Below are positions 23,468 to 33,578 of a DNA stretch of 64,000 bases, piece by piece. Source of the stretch: Xenopus tropicalis. Its lineage: Eukaryota > Chordata > Amphibia > Anura > Pipidae. How positions within the stretch are numbered: position 1 is the stretch's first letter; each line of letters begins with the position of its first letter. The DNA is taken from assembly GCF_000004195.4 (NCBI RefSeq), contig NC_030683.2, positions 1,367,155-1,431,154 on the forward strand, given 5' to 3'. Position numbers and translations under genes: made by a program. The notes below the pieces were generated by a model. It did not search any database, was not told the origin of the DNA, and worked only from the letters and a program-made list of their open reading frames with translations.

Positions 23468-24645
23468 CAGCGGGGGGGGGGGGGGGGGAAGGGGACAGCG
23501 GCGGGAGTAGGGACAGTGGGGGGGGTAGGGGACAGCGCGGGGGGGAGTAGGGGACAGGGGGGGGGCCGTAGGGGACAGCGGGGGGGAGTAGGGGACAGGG
23601 GGGGCCGATAGGGACAGCGGGGGGGCGTAGGGACAGATGGGGGCCGCAGGGGACAACCGAGGCGGGCGCAGGGACACACGGGGGGCGCAGGGGGACACAC
23701 GGGGGTGGCGCAGGGGACAGGACAGGGGGCGCAGGGGACAGACGGGGGTGGCGCAGGGGACAGACAGGGGGCGCAGGGGACAGACGGGGGTGGCGGCAGG
23801 GGACAGACAGGGGGGCGCAGGGACAGACAGGGGGGCGCAGGGGACAGACGGGGGGTGGCGCAGGGGACAGACGGGGGGTGCAGGGGACAGACAGGGGGGT
23901 GCAGGGGACAGACAGGGGGCCGCAGGGGACAGACAGGTGGCGCAGGGACAGACGGGGGCGCAGGGGACAGACGGGGGGTGGGCGCAGGGGACAGACGGGG
24001 GCGCAGGGGACAGACGGGGGGTGGCGCAGGGACAGACAGGGGGGCGCGGGGACAGACGGGGGTGGCGCAGGGGCAGGGGGGGGGGACGCAGGGGGGACAG
24101 ACGGGGGTGGCGCAGGGGACAGACAGGGGGGTGCAGGGACAGACAGGGGGGTGCAGGGGACAGACAGGGGGGCCGCAGGGGACAGGACATGGGGGTAGGG
24201 GACAGACGGGGGCGCAGGGACAGACGGGGGTGTAGGGACAGACGGGGGCGCAGGGGACAGACATGGGGTGTAGGGGACAGACGGGGCGCAGGGGACAGAC
24301 GGGGGGGCTCAGGGGACAGACAGGGGGGCCGCAGGGACAGACATGGGGGTGTAGGGGACAGACGGGGCGCAGGGACAGAGAAGGGGGTCGCAAGGGACAG
24401 ACAGGGGGTGCAGGACAGAGAGGGGGGCGCAGGGACAGACGGGGGGTGCAGGGACAGACGGGGGCGCAGAGGACAGACGGGGGCGCACGGGAAAGACAGG
24501 GGGGCCGCAGGGACAGACAGGGGGCCGCAGAAGACAGACAGGGGGGCGCAGACAGGACAGGGGGCGCAGGGGACAGACAGGGGGGCGGCAGGACAGACAG
24601 GGGGGCGCAGGGACAGACAGGGGGGCTCAGGGGACAGACAGATAA
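23468..24645 (+). repeat. About 20-bp G-rich minisatellite
   Basis: Units of the type GGGGACAGACGGGGGCGCAG have variable G-run lengths, with roughly 55-60 copies. The first 170 bp lack the internal CAGAC and look like a more degenerate edge. The + strand is strongly G-rich. Confidence 0.92.
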
Positions 24646-24921
24646 TTCCATTTGCTTCCAATCAAGGTTTTAGTACAAAAGGGCCGGAAACTCTGTTTTT
24701 GTACAAAGGAAAGTTCCGTCGGTCTCAGGGAAATGACATTTTGTTATTTAGATTTGTACAAACGGCGCAATCAGCGCGGAACCCGGATAATCCGGTTATT
24801 GGGCCCCAAGCGCCGCACTCGGGGGGGCCAGACTGTCGGAACAAATATCCCCAATTCCCTAATAATTCTCTGAGCGGCTCCGAGGCGCCGAGCTGTTAAT
24901 CATCTGTCTTCTCTGTGTGTC
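24646..24921. other. Unique segment before gap
   Basis: Short non-coding sequence. Not related to the predicted flank of the MITE on the far side of the gap. Confidence 0.4.
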
Positions 24922-24995
24922 TGTACCCCAACCCCTGCACCCCAACCCCTGCACCCCAACTCCTGCACCCCAACCCCTGCACCCCAACTCCTTGC
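24922..24995 (-). repeat. 14-bp minisatellite at gap edge
   Basis: CCCCAACCCCTGCA and CCCCAACTCCTGCA units are the reverse complement of the array at 16752-17020. The array runs into the gap, so its real length is unknown. Confidence 0.85.
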
Positions 24996-25965
24996 NNNNN
25001 NNNNNNNNNNNNNNNNNNNNNNNNNNNNNNNNNNNNNNNNNNNNNNNNNNNNNNNNNNNNNNNNNNNNNNNNNNNNNNNNNNNNNNNNNNNNNNNNNNNN
25101 NNNNNNNNNNNNNNNNNNNNNNNNNNNNNNNNNNNNNNNNNNNNNNNNNNNNNNNNNNNNNNNNNNNNNNNNNNNNNNNNNNNNNNNNNNNNNNNNNNNN
25201 NNNNNNNNNNNNNNNNNNNNNNNNNNNNNNNNNNNNNNNNNNNNNNNNNNNNNNNNNNNNNNNNNNNNNNNNNNNNNNNNNNNNNNNNNNNNNNNNNNNN
25301 NNNNNNNNNNNNNNNNNNNNNNNNNNNNNNNNNNNNNNNNNNNNNNNNNNNNNNNNNNNNNNNNNNNNNNNNNNNNNNNNNNNNNNNNNNNNNNNNNNNN
25401 NNNNNNNNNNNNNNNNNNNNNNNNNNNNNNNNNNNNNNNNNNNNNNNNNNNNNNNNNNNNNNNNNNNNNNNNNNNNNNNNNNNNNNNNNNNNNNNNNNNN
25501 NNNNNNNNNNNNNNNNNNNNNNNNNNNNNNNNNNNNNNNNNNNNNNNNNNNNNNNNNNNNNNNNNNNNNNNNNNNNNNNNNNNNNNNNNNNNNNNNNNNN
25601 NNNNNNNNNNNNNNNNNNNNNNNNNNNNNNNNNNNNNNNNNNNNNNNNNNNNNNNNNNNNNNNNNNNNNNNNNNNNNNNNNNNNNNNNNNNNNNNNNNNN
25701 NNNNNNNNNNNNNNNNNNNNNNNNNNNNNNNNNNNNNNNNNNNNNNNNNNNNNNNNNNNNNNNNNNNNNNNNNNNNNNNNNNNNNNNNNNNNNNNNNNNN
25801 NNNNNNNNNNNNNNNNNNNNNNNNNNNNNNNNNNNNNNNNNNNNNNNNNNNNNNNNNNNNNNNNNNNNNNNNNNNNNNNNNNNNNNNNNNNNNNNNNNNN
25901 NNNNNNNNNNNNNNNNNNNNNNNNNNNNNNNNNNNNNNNNNNNNNNNNNNNNNNNNNNNNNNNNN
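24996..25965. other. Assembly gap (970 N)
   Basis: The run of N is flanked by a 14-bp array on the left and the 89-bp array on the right. Tandem repetition on both sides probably caused the break. The left terminus of the MITE should lie here. Confidence 0.99.
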
Positions 25966-28648
25966 CTGTGTAGCCCCGGGGGCAGCCATTCCTGCACTGG
26001 TACAGCTGGGGTGTTTGCTACAGAAACCCTACTATAGTTTATATAAATACCCCGCTGTGTAGCCCCGGGGGCAGCCATTCCTGCACTGGTACAGCTGGGT
26101 GTTTGCTACAGAAACCCTACTATAGTTTATTATAAATACCCCGCTGTGTAGCCCCGGGGGCAGCCATTCCTGCACTGGTACAGCTGGGGTGTTTGCTACA
26201 GAAACCCTACTATAGTTTATATAAATACCCGCTGTGTAGCCCGGGGCAGCCATTCCTGCACTGGTACAGCTGGGTGTTTGCTACAGAAACCCTACTTATA
26301 TTTATAAATACCCCACTGTTGTAGCCCCGGGGAGCAGCATTCCTGCACCGTTCAGCTGGGGTGTTTGCTACAGAAACCCTACTATAGTTTATATAAATCC
26401 CCACTGTGTAGCCCCGGGGCAGCCATTCCTGCACTGGTACAGCTGGGGTGTTTGCTACAGAAACCCTACTATAGTTATATAAATACCCCGCTGTGTAGCC
26501 CCGGGGGCAGCCATTCCTGCACTGGTACAGCTGGGTGTTGCTACAGAAACCCTACTATAGTTTATATAAATACCCCGCTGTGTAGCCCCGGGGGCAGTCA
26601 TTCCTGCACTGGTACAGCTGGGGTGTTTGTTACAGAAACCCCTACTATTAGTTTATATAAATACCCCACTGTGTAGCCCCGGGGGCAGCCATTCCTGCAC
26701 TGGTACAGCTGGGGTGTTTGCTACAGAAACCCTACTATAGTTTATATAAATACCCCACTGTGTAGCCCCGGGGGCAGCCGTTCCTGCACTGGTACAGCTG
26801 GGGTGTTTGCTACAGAAAACCCTACTATAGTTTATATAAATACCCCGCTGTGTAGCCCCGGGGGCAGCCGTTCCTGCACTGGTACAGCTGGGGTGTTTGC
26901 TACAGAAACCCTACTATAGTTTATATAAATACCCCGCTGTGTAGCCCCGGGGGCAGCCATTCCTGCACTGGTACAGCTGGGGTGTTTGCTACAGAAACCC
27001 TACTATAGTTTATATAAATACCCCGCTGTGTAGCCCCGGGGGCAGCCATTCCTGCACTGGTACAACTGGGGTGTTTGCTACAGAAACCCTACTATAGTTT
27101 ATATAAATACCCCGCTGTGTAGCCCCGGGGGCAGCCGTTCCTGCACTGGTACAGCTGGGGTGTTTGCTACAGAAACCCTACTATAGTTTATATAAATACC
27201 CCACTGTGTAGCCCCGGGGGCAGCCATTCCTGCACTGGTACAGCTGGGGTGTTTGCTACAGAAACCCTACTATAGTTTATATAAATACCCCGCTGTGTAG
27301 CCCCGGGGGCAGCCGTTCCTGCACTGGTACAGCTGGGGTGTTTGCTACAGAAACCCTACTATAGTTTATATAAATACCCCGCTGTGTAGCCCCGGGGGCA
27401 GCCGTTCCTGCACTGTACAGCTGGGGTGTTTGCTACAGAAACCCTACTATAGTTTATATAAATACCCCGCTGTGTAGCCCCGGGGGGCAGCCATTCCTGC
27501 ACTGGTACAGCTGGGGTGTTTGCTACAGAAACCCTACTATAGTTTATATAAATACCCCGCTGTGTAGCCCCGGGGGCAGCCATTCCTGCACCGGTACAGC
27601 TGGGGTGTTTGCTACAGAAACCCTACTATAGTTTATATAAATACCCCGCTGTGTAGCCCCGGGGGCAGCCATTCCTGCACTGGTACAGCTGGGGTGTTTG
27701 CTACAGAAACCCTACTATAGTTTATATAAATACCCCGCTGTGTAGCCCCGGGGGCAGCCATTCCTGTACCGGTACAGCTGGGGTGTTTGCTACAGAAACC
27801 CTACTATAGTTTATATAAATACCCCGCTGTGTAGCCCCGGGGGCAGCCATTCCTGCACCGGTACAGCTGGGGTGTTTGCTACAGAAACCCTACTATAGTT
27901 TATATAAATACCCCGCTGTGTAGCCCCGGGGGCAGCCATTCCTGCACCGGTACAGCTGGGGTGTTTGCTACAGAAACCCTACTATAGTTTATATAAATAC
28001 CCCGCTGTGTAGCCCCGGGGGCAGCCATTCCTGCACCGGTACAGCTGGGGTGTTTGCTACAGAAACCCTACTATAGTTTATATAAATACCCCGCTGTGTA
28101 GCCCCGGGGGCAGCCATTCCTGCACTGGTACAGCTGGGGTGTTTGCTACAGAAACCCTACTATAGTTTATATAAATACCCCGCTGTGTAGCCCCGGGGGG
28201 CAGCCATTCCTGCACTGGTACAGCTGGGGTGTTTGCTACAGAAACCCTACTATAGTTTATATAAATACCCCGCTGTGTAGCCCCGGGGGCAGCCATTCCT
28301 GCACCGGTACAGCTGGGGTGTTTGCTACAGAAACTCTACTATAGTTTATATAAATACCCCGCTGTGTAGCCCCGGGGGCAGCCATTCCTGCACCAGTACA
28401 GCTGGGGTGTTTGCTACAGAAACCCTACTATAGTTTATATAAATTACCCCGCTGTGTAGCCCCGGGGGCAGCCATTCCTGCACTGGTACAGCTGGGGTGT
28501 TTGCTACAGAAACCCTACTATAGTTTATATAAATACCCCGCTGTGTAGCCCCGGGGGCAGCCATTCCTGCACCGGTACAGCTGGGGTGTTTGCTACAGAA
28601 ACCCTACTATAGTTTATATAAATACCCCGCTGTGTAGCCCCGGGGGCA
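25966..28648 (+). repeat. 89-bp minisatellite, left arm of MITE
   Basis: About 30 units contain GTGTAGCCCCGGGGGCAGCC, ATTCCTGCACTGGTACAGCT, GGGGTGTTTGCTACAGAAAC and TATAGTTTATATAAATACCC. Copies before about 26830 have indels; later copies are nearly identical, varying mainly at GCACTGG/GCACCGG and CATT/CGTT. Confidence 0.97.
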
Positions 28649-28792
28649 GCCATTTAAATTGAAAAAAGGAGAAAAGGCACAGGTTACTAAGCAGATAACA
28701 GATAAGTAGCAGATTCCCATTGTATTCTACACAGTTATCTGTTATCTTCTTATGTAACCTGTGCCTTTTCTCCTTTTTTCAATTTAAATGGC
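28649..28792. repeat. Perfect-to-near-perfect hairpin core of the MITE
   Basis: GCCATTTAAATTGAAAAAAG and the following bases through about 28690 are mirrored by the sequence ending CTTTTTTCAATTTAAATGGC at 28792. The stem is about 55-60 bp, with a central loop around 28700-28735. Confidence 0.95.
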
Positions 28793-29702
28793 TGCCCCCA
28801 TGGCTACACAGCGGGGTATTTATATAAACTATAGTAGGGTTTCTGTAGCAAACACCCCAGCTGTACCAGTGCAGGAATGGCTGCCCCCGGGGCTACACAG
28901 CGGGGTATTTATATAAACTATAGTAGGGTTTCTGTAGCAAACACCCCAGCTGTACCAGTGCAGGAATGGCTGCCCCCGGGGCTACACAGCGGGGGTATTT
29001 ATATAAACTATAGTAGGGTTTCTGTAGCAAACACCCCAGCTGTACCAGTACAGGAATGGCTGCCCCCGGGGCTACACAGCGGGGTATTTATATAAACTAT
29101 AGTAGGGTTTCTGTAGCAAACACCCCAGCTGTACCGGTGCAGGAATGGCTGCCCCCGGGGCTACACAGCGGGGGTATTTATATAAACTATAGTAGGGTTT
29201 CTGTAGCAAACACCCCAGCTGTACCAGTGCAGGAATGGCTGCCCCCGGGGCTACACAGCGGGGTATTTATATAAACTATAGTAGGGTTTCTGTAGCAAAC
29301 ACCCCAGCTGTACCAGTGCAGGAACGGCTGCCCCCGGGGCTACACAGCGGGGTATTTATATAAACTATAGTAGGGTTTCTGTAGCAAACACCCCAGCTGT
29401 ACCGGTGCAGGAATGGCTGCCCCCGGGGCTACACAGCGGGGTATTTATATAAACTATAGTAGGGTTTCTGTAGCAAACACCCCAGCTGTACCGGTGCAGG
29501 AATGGCTGCCCCCGGGGCTACACAGCGGGGTATTTATATAAACTATAGTAGGGTTTCTGTAGCAAACACCCCAGCTGTACCGGTGCAGGAATGGCTGCCC
29601 CCGGGGCTACACAGTGGGGTATTTATATAAACTATAGTAGGGTTTCTGTAGCAAACACCCCAGCTGTACCAGTGCAGGAATGGCTGCCCCCGGGGCTACA
29701 CA
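28793..29702 (-). repeat. 89-bp minisatellite, right arm of MITE (inverted)
   Basis: About 10 units are the reverse complement of the left array. The copy next to the hairpin reads CTGCCCCCATGGCTACACAG, while all others have CCCGGGGCTACACAG. The CATGG form is probably the ancestral MITE sequence. Confidence 0.97.
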
Positions 29703-29832
29703 ACAGCTATTTCTATTAACTACAGTAGTCTTTCTGAAGCAAACACACAACTTTTACCAGTGCAGGGCAACAGGACACTATATTTTAATTATTTTAAAAC
29801 ATTTTTATTTTTTAGTGTTACTGTTCCTTTAA

Positions 29833-30570
29833 AGGGCAACTATACCAACCTAGAGTTTATCTGCGGGGCTCTGCGCATTGGCTGCTGTGTAATTGGCGGG
29901 GAGGGGGGGGGGGGTAATAATGGTGGGAGCCAATGGGATGCCTTTGATTTTTGTGTTGTGTAGGGGGTGGGGGTTATTGGCAGTGCAGCATTTAATTGCC
30001 CCACTCATTAAATCCACACCCTGCGGAGGAATAGATACAAATGACTGCTGCAGGCCGCACTGGTTTCTATGGAGTCCGTATGTTCTCTGATTCGGATTCA
30101 CTTAGGTTCCCACAAAATGTCGCGCTGTATCAGATGCAGTTCAGCCCCGAGTCGTTACACAATTATCTCTTTTTCATACATTTTTGTTGCTACAAAACAA
30201 GAGAAAAAACTCATTGGAGATTCACAATCACGGCTGCGACTGCGCTTAATCCCCGACTCCCCGCTCGGCGCAGTTACTGAATGAAGTGGTTGCGCCGCGG
30301 GCGGGATCTGCGCCACTTGATCACGGACGGATTGTTCGCAGTTAATCCGACTCCCTGACTCGCATTAATGTGGGGGGGGGGGGATCAGCAGTCGCCGTGT
30401 GTCCCTCTCCCCCCGCCGCGCAGTAATGAATTGATTTACAGCTTGTTTGTGTCGCACTGGGGCAGTTTGTGGTCTATGGGGGGGAGACAAGGGGGGGGGG
30501 GGGTTCCAATTTGCTCTGAGTTCTACATAGGTACATATATTACATATATTAGTGCATAACAAACAGAGGA
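29833..30570. other. Unique segment of right inverted arm
   Basis: Reverse complement of 21578-22310. It has a 13-bp longer TATATTACATATATTA stretch near 30535-30552. Non-coding. Confidence 0.6.
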
Positions 30571-32163
30571 GGTAGGGCAAGATGGAGACAGTAGGGCAAG
30601 ATGGAGACAGTAGGGGCAAGATGGAGACAGTAGGGCAGATGGGGACAGTAGGGCAGATGGAGACAGTAGGGCAAGATGGAGACAGTAGGACAAGATGGGA
30701 CAGTAGGGCAAGATGGGGACAGTAGGGCAAGATGGAGACAGTAGGGCAAGATGGAGACAGTAGGGCAAGATGGGAGACAGTAGGGGCAAGATGGAGACAG
30801 TAGGGCAAGATGGAGACAGTAGGACAAGATGGAGACAGTAGGGCAAGATGGACAGTAGGGCAAGATGGAGACAGTAGGGCAAGATGGAGACAGTAGGACA
30901 AGATGGAGACAGTAGGGCAAGATGGGGACAGTAGGGCAAGATGGAGACAGTAGGGCAAGATGGAGACAGTAGGCAAGATGGAGACAGTAGGGCAAGATGG
31001 AGACAGTAGGGCAAGATGGGGACAGTAGGGCAAGATGGGGACAGTAGGGCAAGATGGAGACAGTAGGGCAAGATGGAGACAGTAGGGCAAGATGGAGACA
31101 GTAGGGCAAGATGGAGACAGTAGGACAAGATGGAGACAGTAGGGCAAGATGGGGACAGTAGGGCAAGATGGAGGACAGTAGGACAAGATGGAGACAGCAG
31201 GGGCAAGATGGAGGACAGCAGGGCAAGATGGAGACAGCAGGAACAAGATGGAGACAGTAGGGCAAGATGGAGACAGTTGGGCAAGATGGAGAGAGTAGGA
31301 CAAGATGGGAGAGAGTAGGGCAAGATGGAGACAGTAGGGCAAAATGGGACAGTAGGGCAAGATGGAGACAGTAGGGCAAGATGGGAGACAGTAGGGCAAG
31401 ATGGGGACAGTAGGGCAAGATGGAGACAGTAGGGCAAGATGGGGACAGTAGGGCAAGATGGGGACAGTAGGGCAAGATGGAGTCAGTAGGACAAGATGGG
31501 GACAGTAGGGCAAGATGGAGTCAGTAGGGCAAGATGGAGACAGTAGGGCAAGATGGAGTCAGTAGGGCAAGATGGAGACAGTAGGGCAAGATGGAGACAG
31601 TAGGACAAGATGGGGACAGTAGGGCAAGATGGAGTCAGTAGGGCAAGATGGGGACAGTAGGGCAAGATGGAGACAGTAGGACAAGATGGAGACAGTAGGG
31701 CAAGATGGAGACAGTAGGGCAAGATGGGGACAGTAGGGCAAGATGGAGACAGTAGGGCAAGATGGAGTCAGTAGGGCAAGATGGAGACAGTAGGGCAAGA
31801 TGGAGACAGTAGGACAAGATGGGGACAGTAGGGCAAGATGGAGTCAGTAGGGCAAGATGGGGACAGTAGGGCAAGATGGAGACAGTAGACAGCAGGGCAA
31901 GATGGAGACAGTAGGGCAAGATGGAGACAGTAGGGCAAGATGGAGACAGTAGGGCAAGATGGGGACAGTAGGACAAGATGGAGACAGTGGGGCAAGAGCG
32001 AGACAGCGGGGCAAGAGCGAGACAGCGGGGCAAGATGGAGACAGTAGGGCAAGATGGAGACAGTAGGGCAAGATGGAGACAGTAGGGCAAGATGGAGACA
32101 GTAGGGCAAGATGGGGACAGTAGGACAAGATGGAGACAGTAGGGCAAGATGGAGACAGTAGGG
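30571..32163 (-). repeat. 19-bp minisatellite array 6, right arm
   Basis: About 83 units, mostly clean. A variant with GAGTCAG for GAGACAG recurs between 31480 and 31860 and is absent from the left arm. Marker units with GAGCGAGACAGCGGGGCAA lie at 31987-32032. Confidence 0.96.
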
Positions 32164-33578
32164 CTGGGGGGGGGGCTGTTGTGCCTCTGGGTACTGGGAA
32201 TGCCAGGGGGGCTGTAAGGTGCCACAGACAGTCACTATTTATTGGGCTGGGGGGGCTGTTTGTGCCTCTGGGTACTGGGAATGCCAGGGGGGCTGTAAGG
32301 TGCCACAGACAGTCACTATTTATTGGGCTGGGGGGGCTGTTTGTGCCTCTGGGTACTGGGAATGCCAGGGGGGCTGTAAGGTGCCACAGACAGACACTAT
32401 TTATTGGGCTGGGGGGCTGTTTGTGCCTCTGGGTACTGGGAATGCCAGGGGGGCTGTAAGGTGCCACAGACACTCACTATTTATTGGGCTGGGGGGGCTG
32501 TTTGTGCCTCTGGGTACTGGGAATGCCAGGGGGGCTGTAAGGTGCCACAGACAGTCACTATTTATTGGGCTGGGGGGGCTGTTTGTGCCTCTGGGTACTG
32601 GGAATGCCGGGGGGGCTGTAAGGTGCCACAGACAGTCACTATTTATTGGGCTGGGGGGGCTGTTTGTGCCTCTGGGTACTGGGAATGCCAGGGGGGCTGT
32701 AAGGTGCCACAGACAGTCACTATTTATTGGGCTGGGGGGGGGGGCTGTTTGTGCCTCTGGGTACTGGGAATGCCAGGGGGGCTGTAAGGTGCCACAGACA
32801 GTCACTATTTATTGGGCTGGGGGGGCTGTTTGTGCCTCTGGGTACTGGGAATGCCAGGGGGGCTGTAAGGTGCCACAGACAGTCACTATTTATTGGGCTG
32901 GGGGGGGGCTGTTTGTGCCTCTGGGTACTGGGAATGCCAGGGGGGCTGTAAGGTGCCACAGACAGTCACTATTTATTGGGCTGGGGGGCTGTTTGTGCCT
33001 CTGGGTACTGGGAATGCCAGGGGGGCTGTAAGGTGCCACAGACACTCACTATTTATTGGGCTGGGGGGGGGGCTGTTTGTGCCTCTGGGTACTGGGAATG
33101 CCAGGGGGGCTGTAAGGTGCCACAGACAGTCACTATTTATTGGGCTGGGGGGGGCTGTTTGTGCCTCTGGGTACTGGAATGCCAGGGGGGCTGTAAGGTG
33201 CCACAGACAGTCACTATTTATTGGGCTGGGGGGGGGGGCTGTTTGTGCCTCTGGGTACTGGGAATGCCAGGGGGGCTGTAAGGTGCCACAGACAGTCACT
33301 ATTTATTGGGCTGGGGGGGGGGGCTGTTTGTGCCTCTGGGTACTGGGAATGCCAGGGGGGGCTGTAAGTGCCACAGACACTCACTATTTATTGGGCTGGG
33401 GGGCTGTTTGTGCCTCTGGGTACTGGGAATGCCAGGGGGGCTGTAAGGTGCCACAGACACTCACTATTTATTGGGCTGGGGGGGCTGTTTGTGCCTCTGG
33501 GTACTGGGAATGCCAGGGGGGCTGTAAGGTGCCACAGACACTCACTATTTATTGGGCTGGGGGGGCTGTTTGTGCCTA
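32164..33578 (-). repeat. 81-bp minisatellite, right arm
   Basis: About 17 nearly identical units are the inverse of 17021-20743, with differences mainly in the G-run length and GACAGTCAC/GACACTCAC. Open frames here are repeat translations. Confidence 0.97.

Larger units (their letters stand above)
25966..29832. mobile_element. Palindromic MITE with both arms expanded into minisatellites
   Basis: The central hairpin (28649-28792) is flanked by 89-bp arrays in opposite orientations. The right end (29700-29832) is single-copy, running through TTTTAGTGTTACTGTTCC to TTAA. Terminal GGAACAGTAACA next to TTAA fits Xenopus MITEs with TTAA targets (Kolobok/T2-like; the family is assigned from memory). 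The left end is lost in the gap. Confidence 0.85.
29829..33578 (-). repeat. Right arm of large inverted duplication
   Basis: The order is TTAA, about 730 bp unique, 19-bp array, 81-bp array: the mirror image of 17021-22314. The arm is cleaner in sequence than the left. It ends at 33578, where the last 81-bp unit breaks into ATATTGAAGCCCAGTCC. Confidence 0.9.

Noticed and set aside
23637..24899. 420-aa Gly/Arg/Asp-rich frame (RGG-like)
   Set aside because: Translation of the G-rich 20-bp array; RGG-like content follows from GGGGNC runs, with no domain or splice signals.
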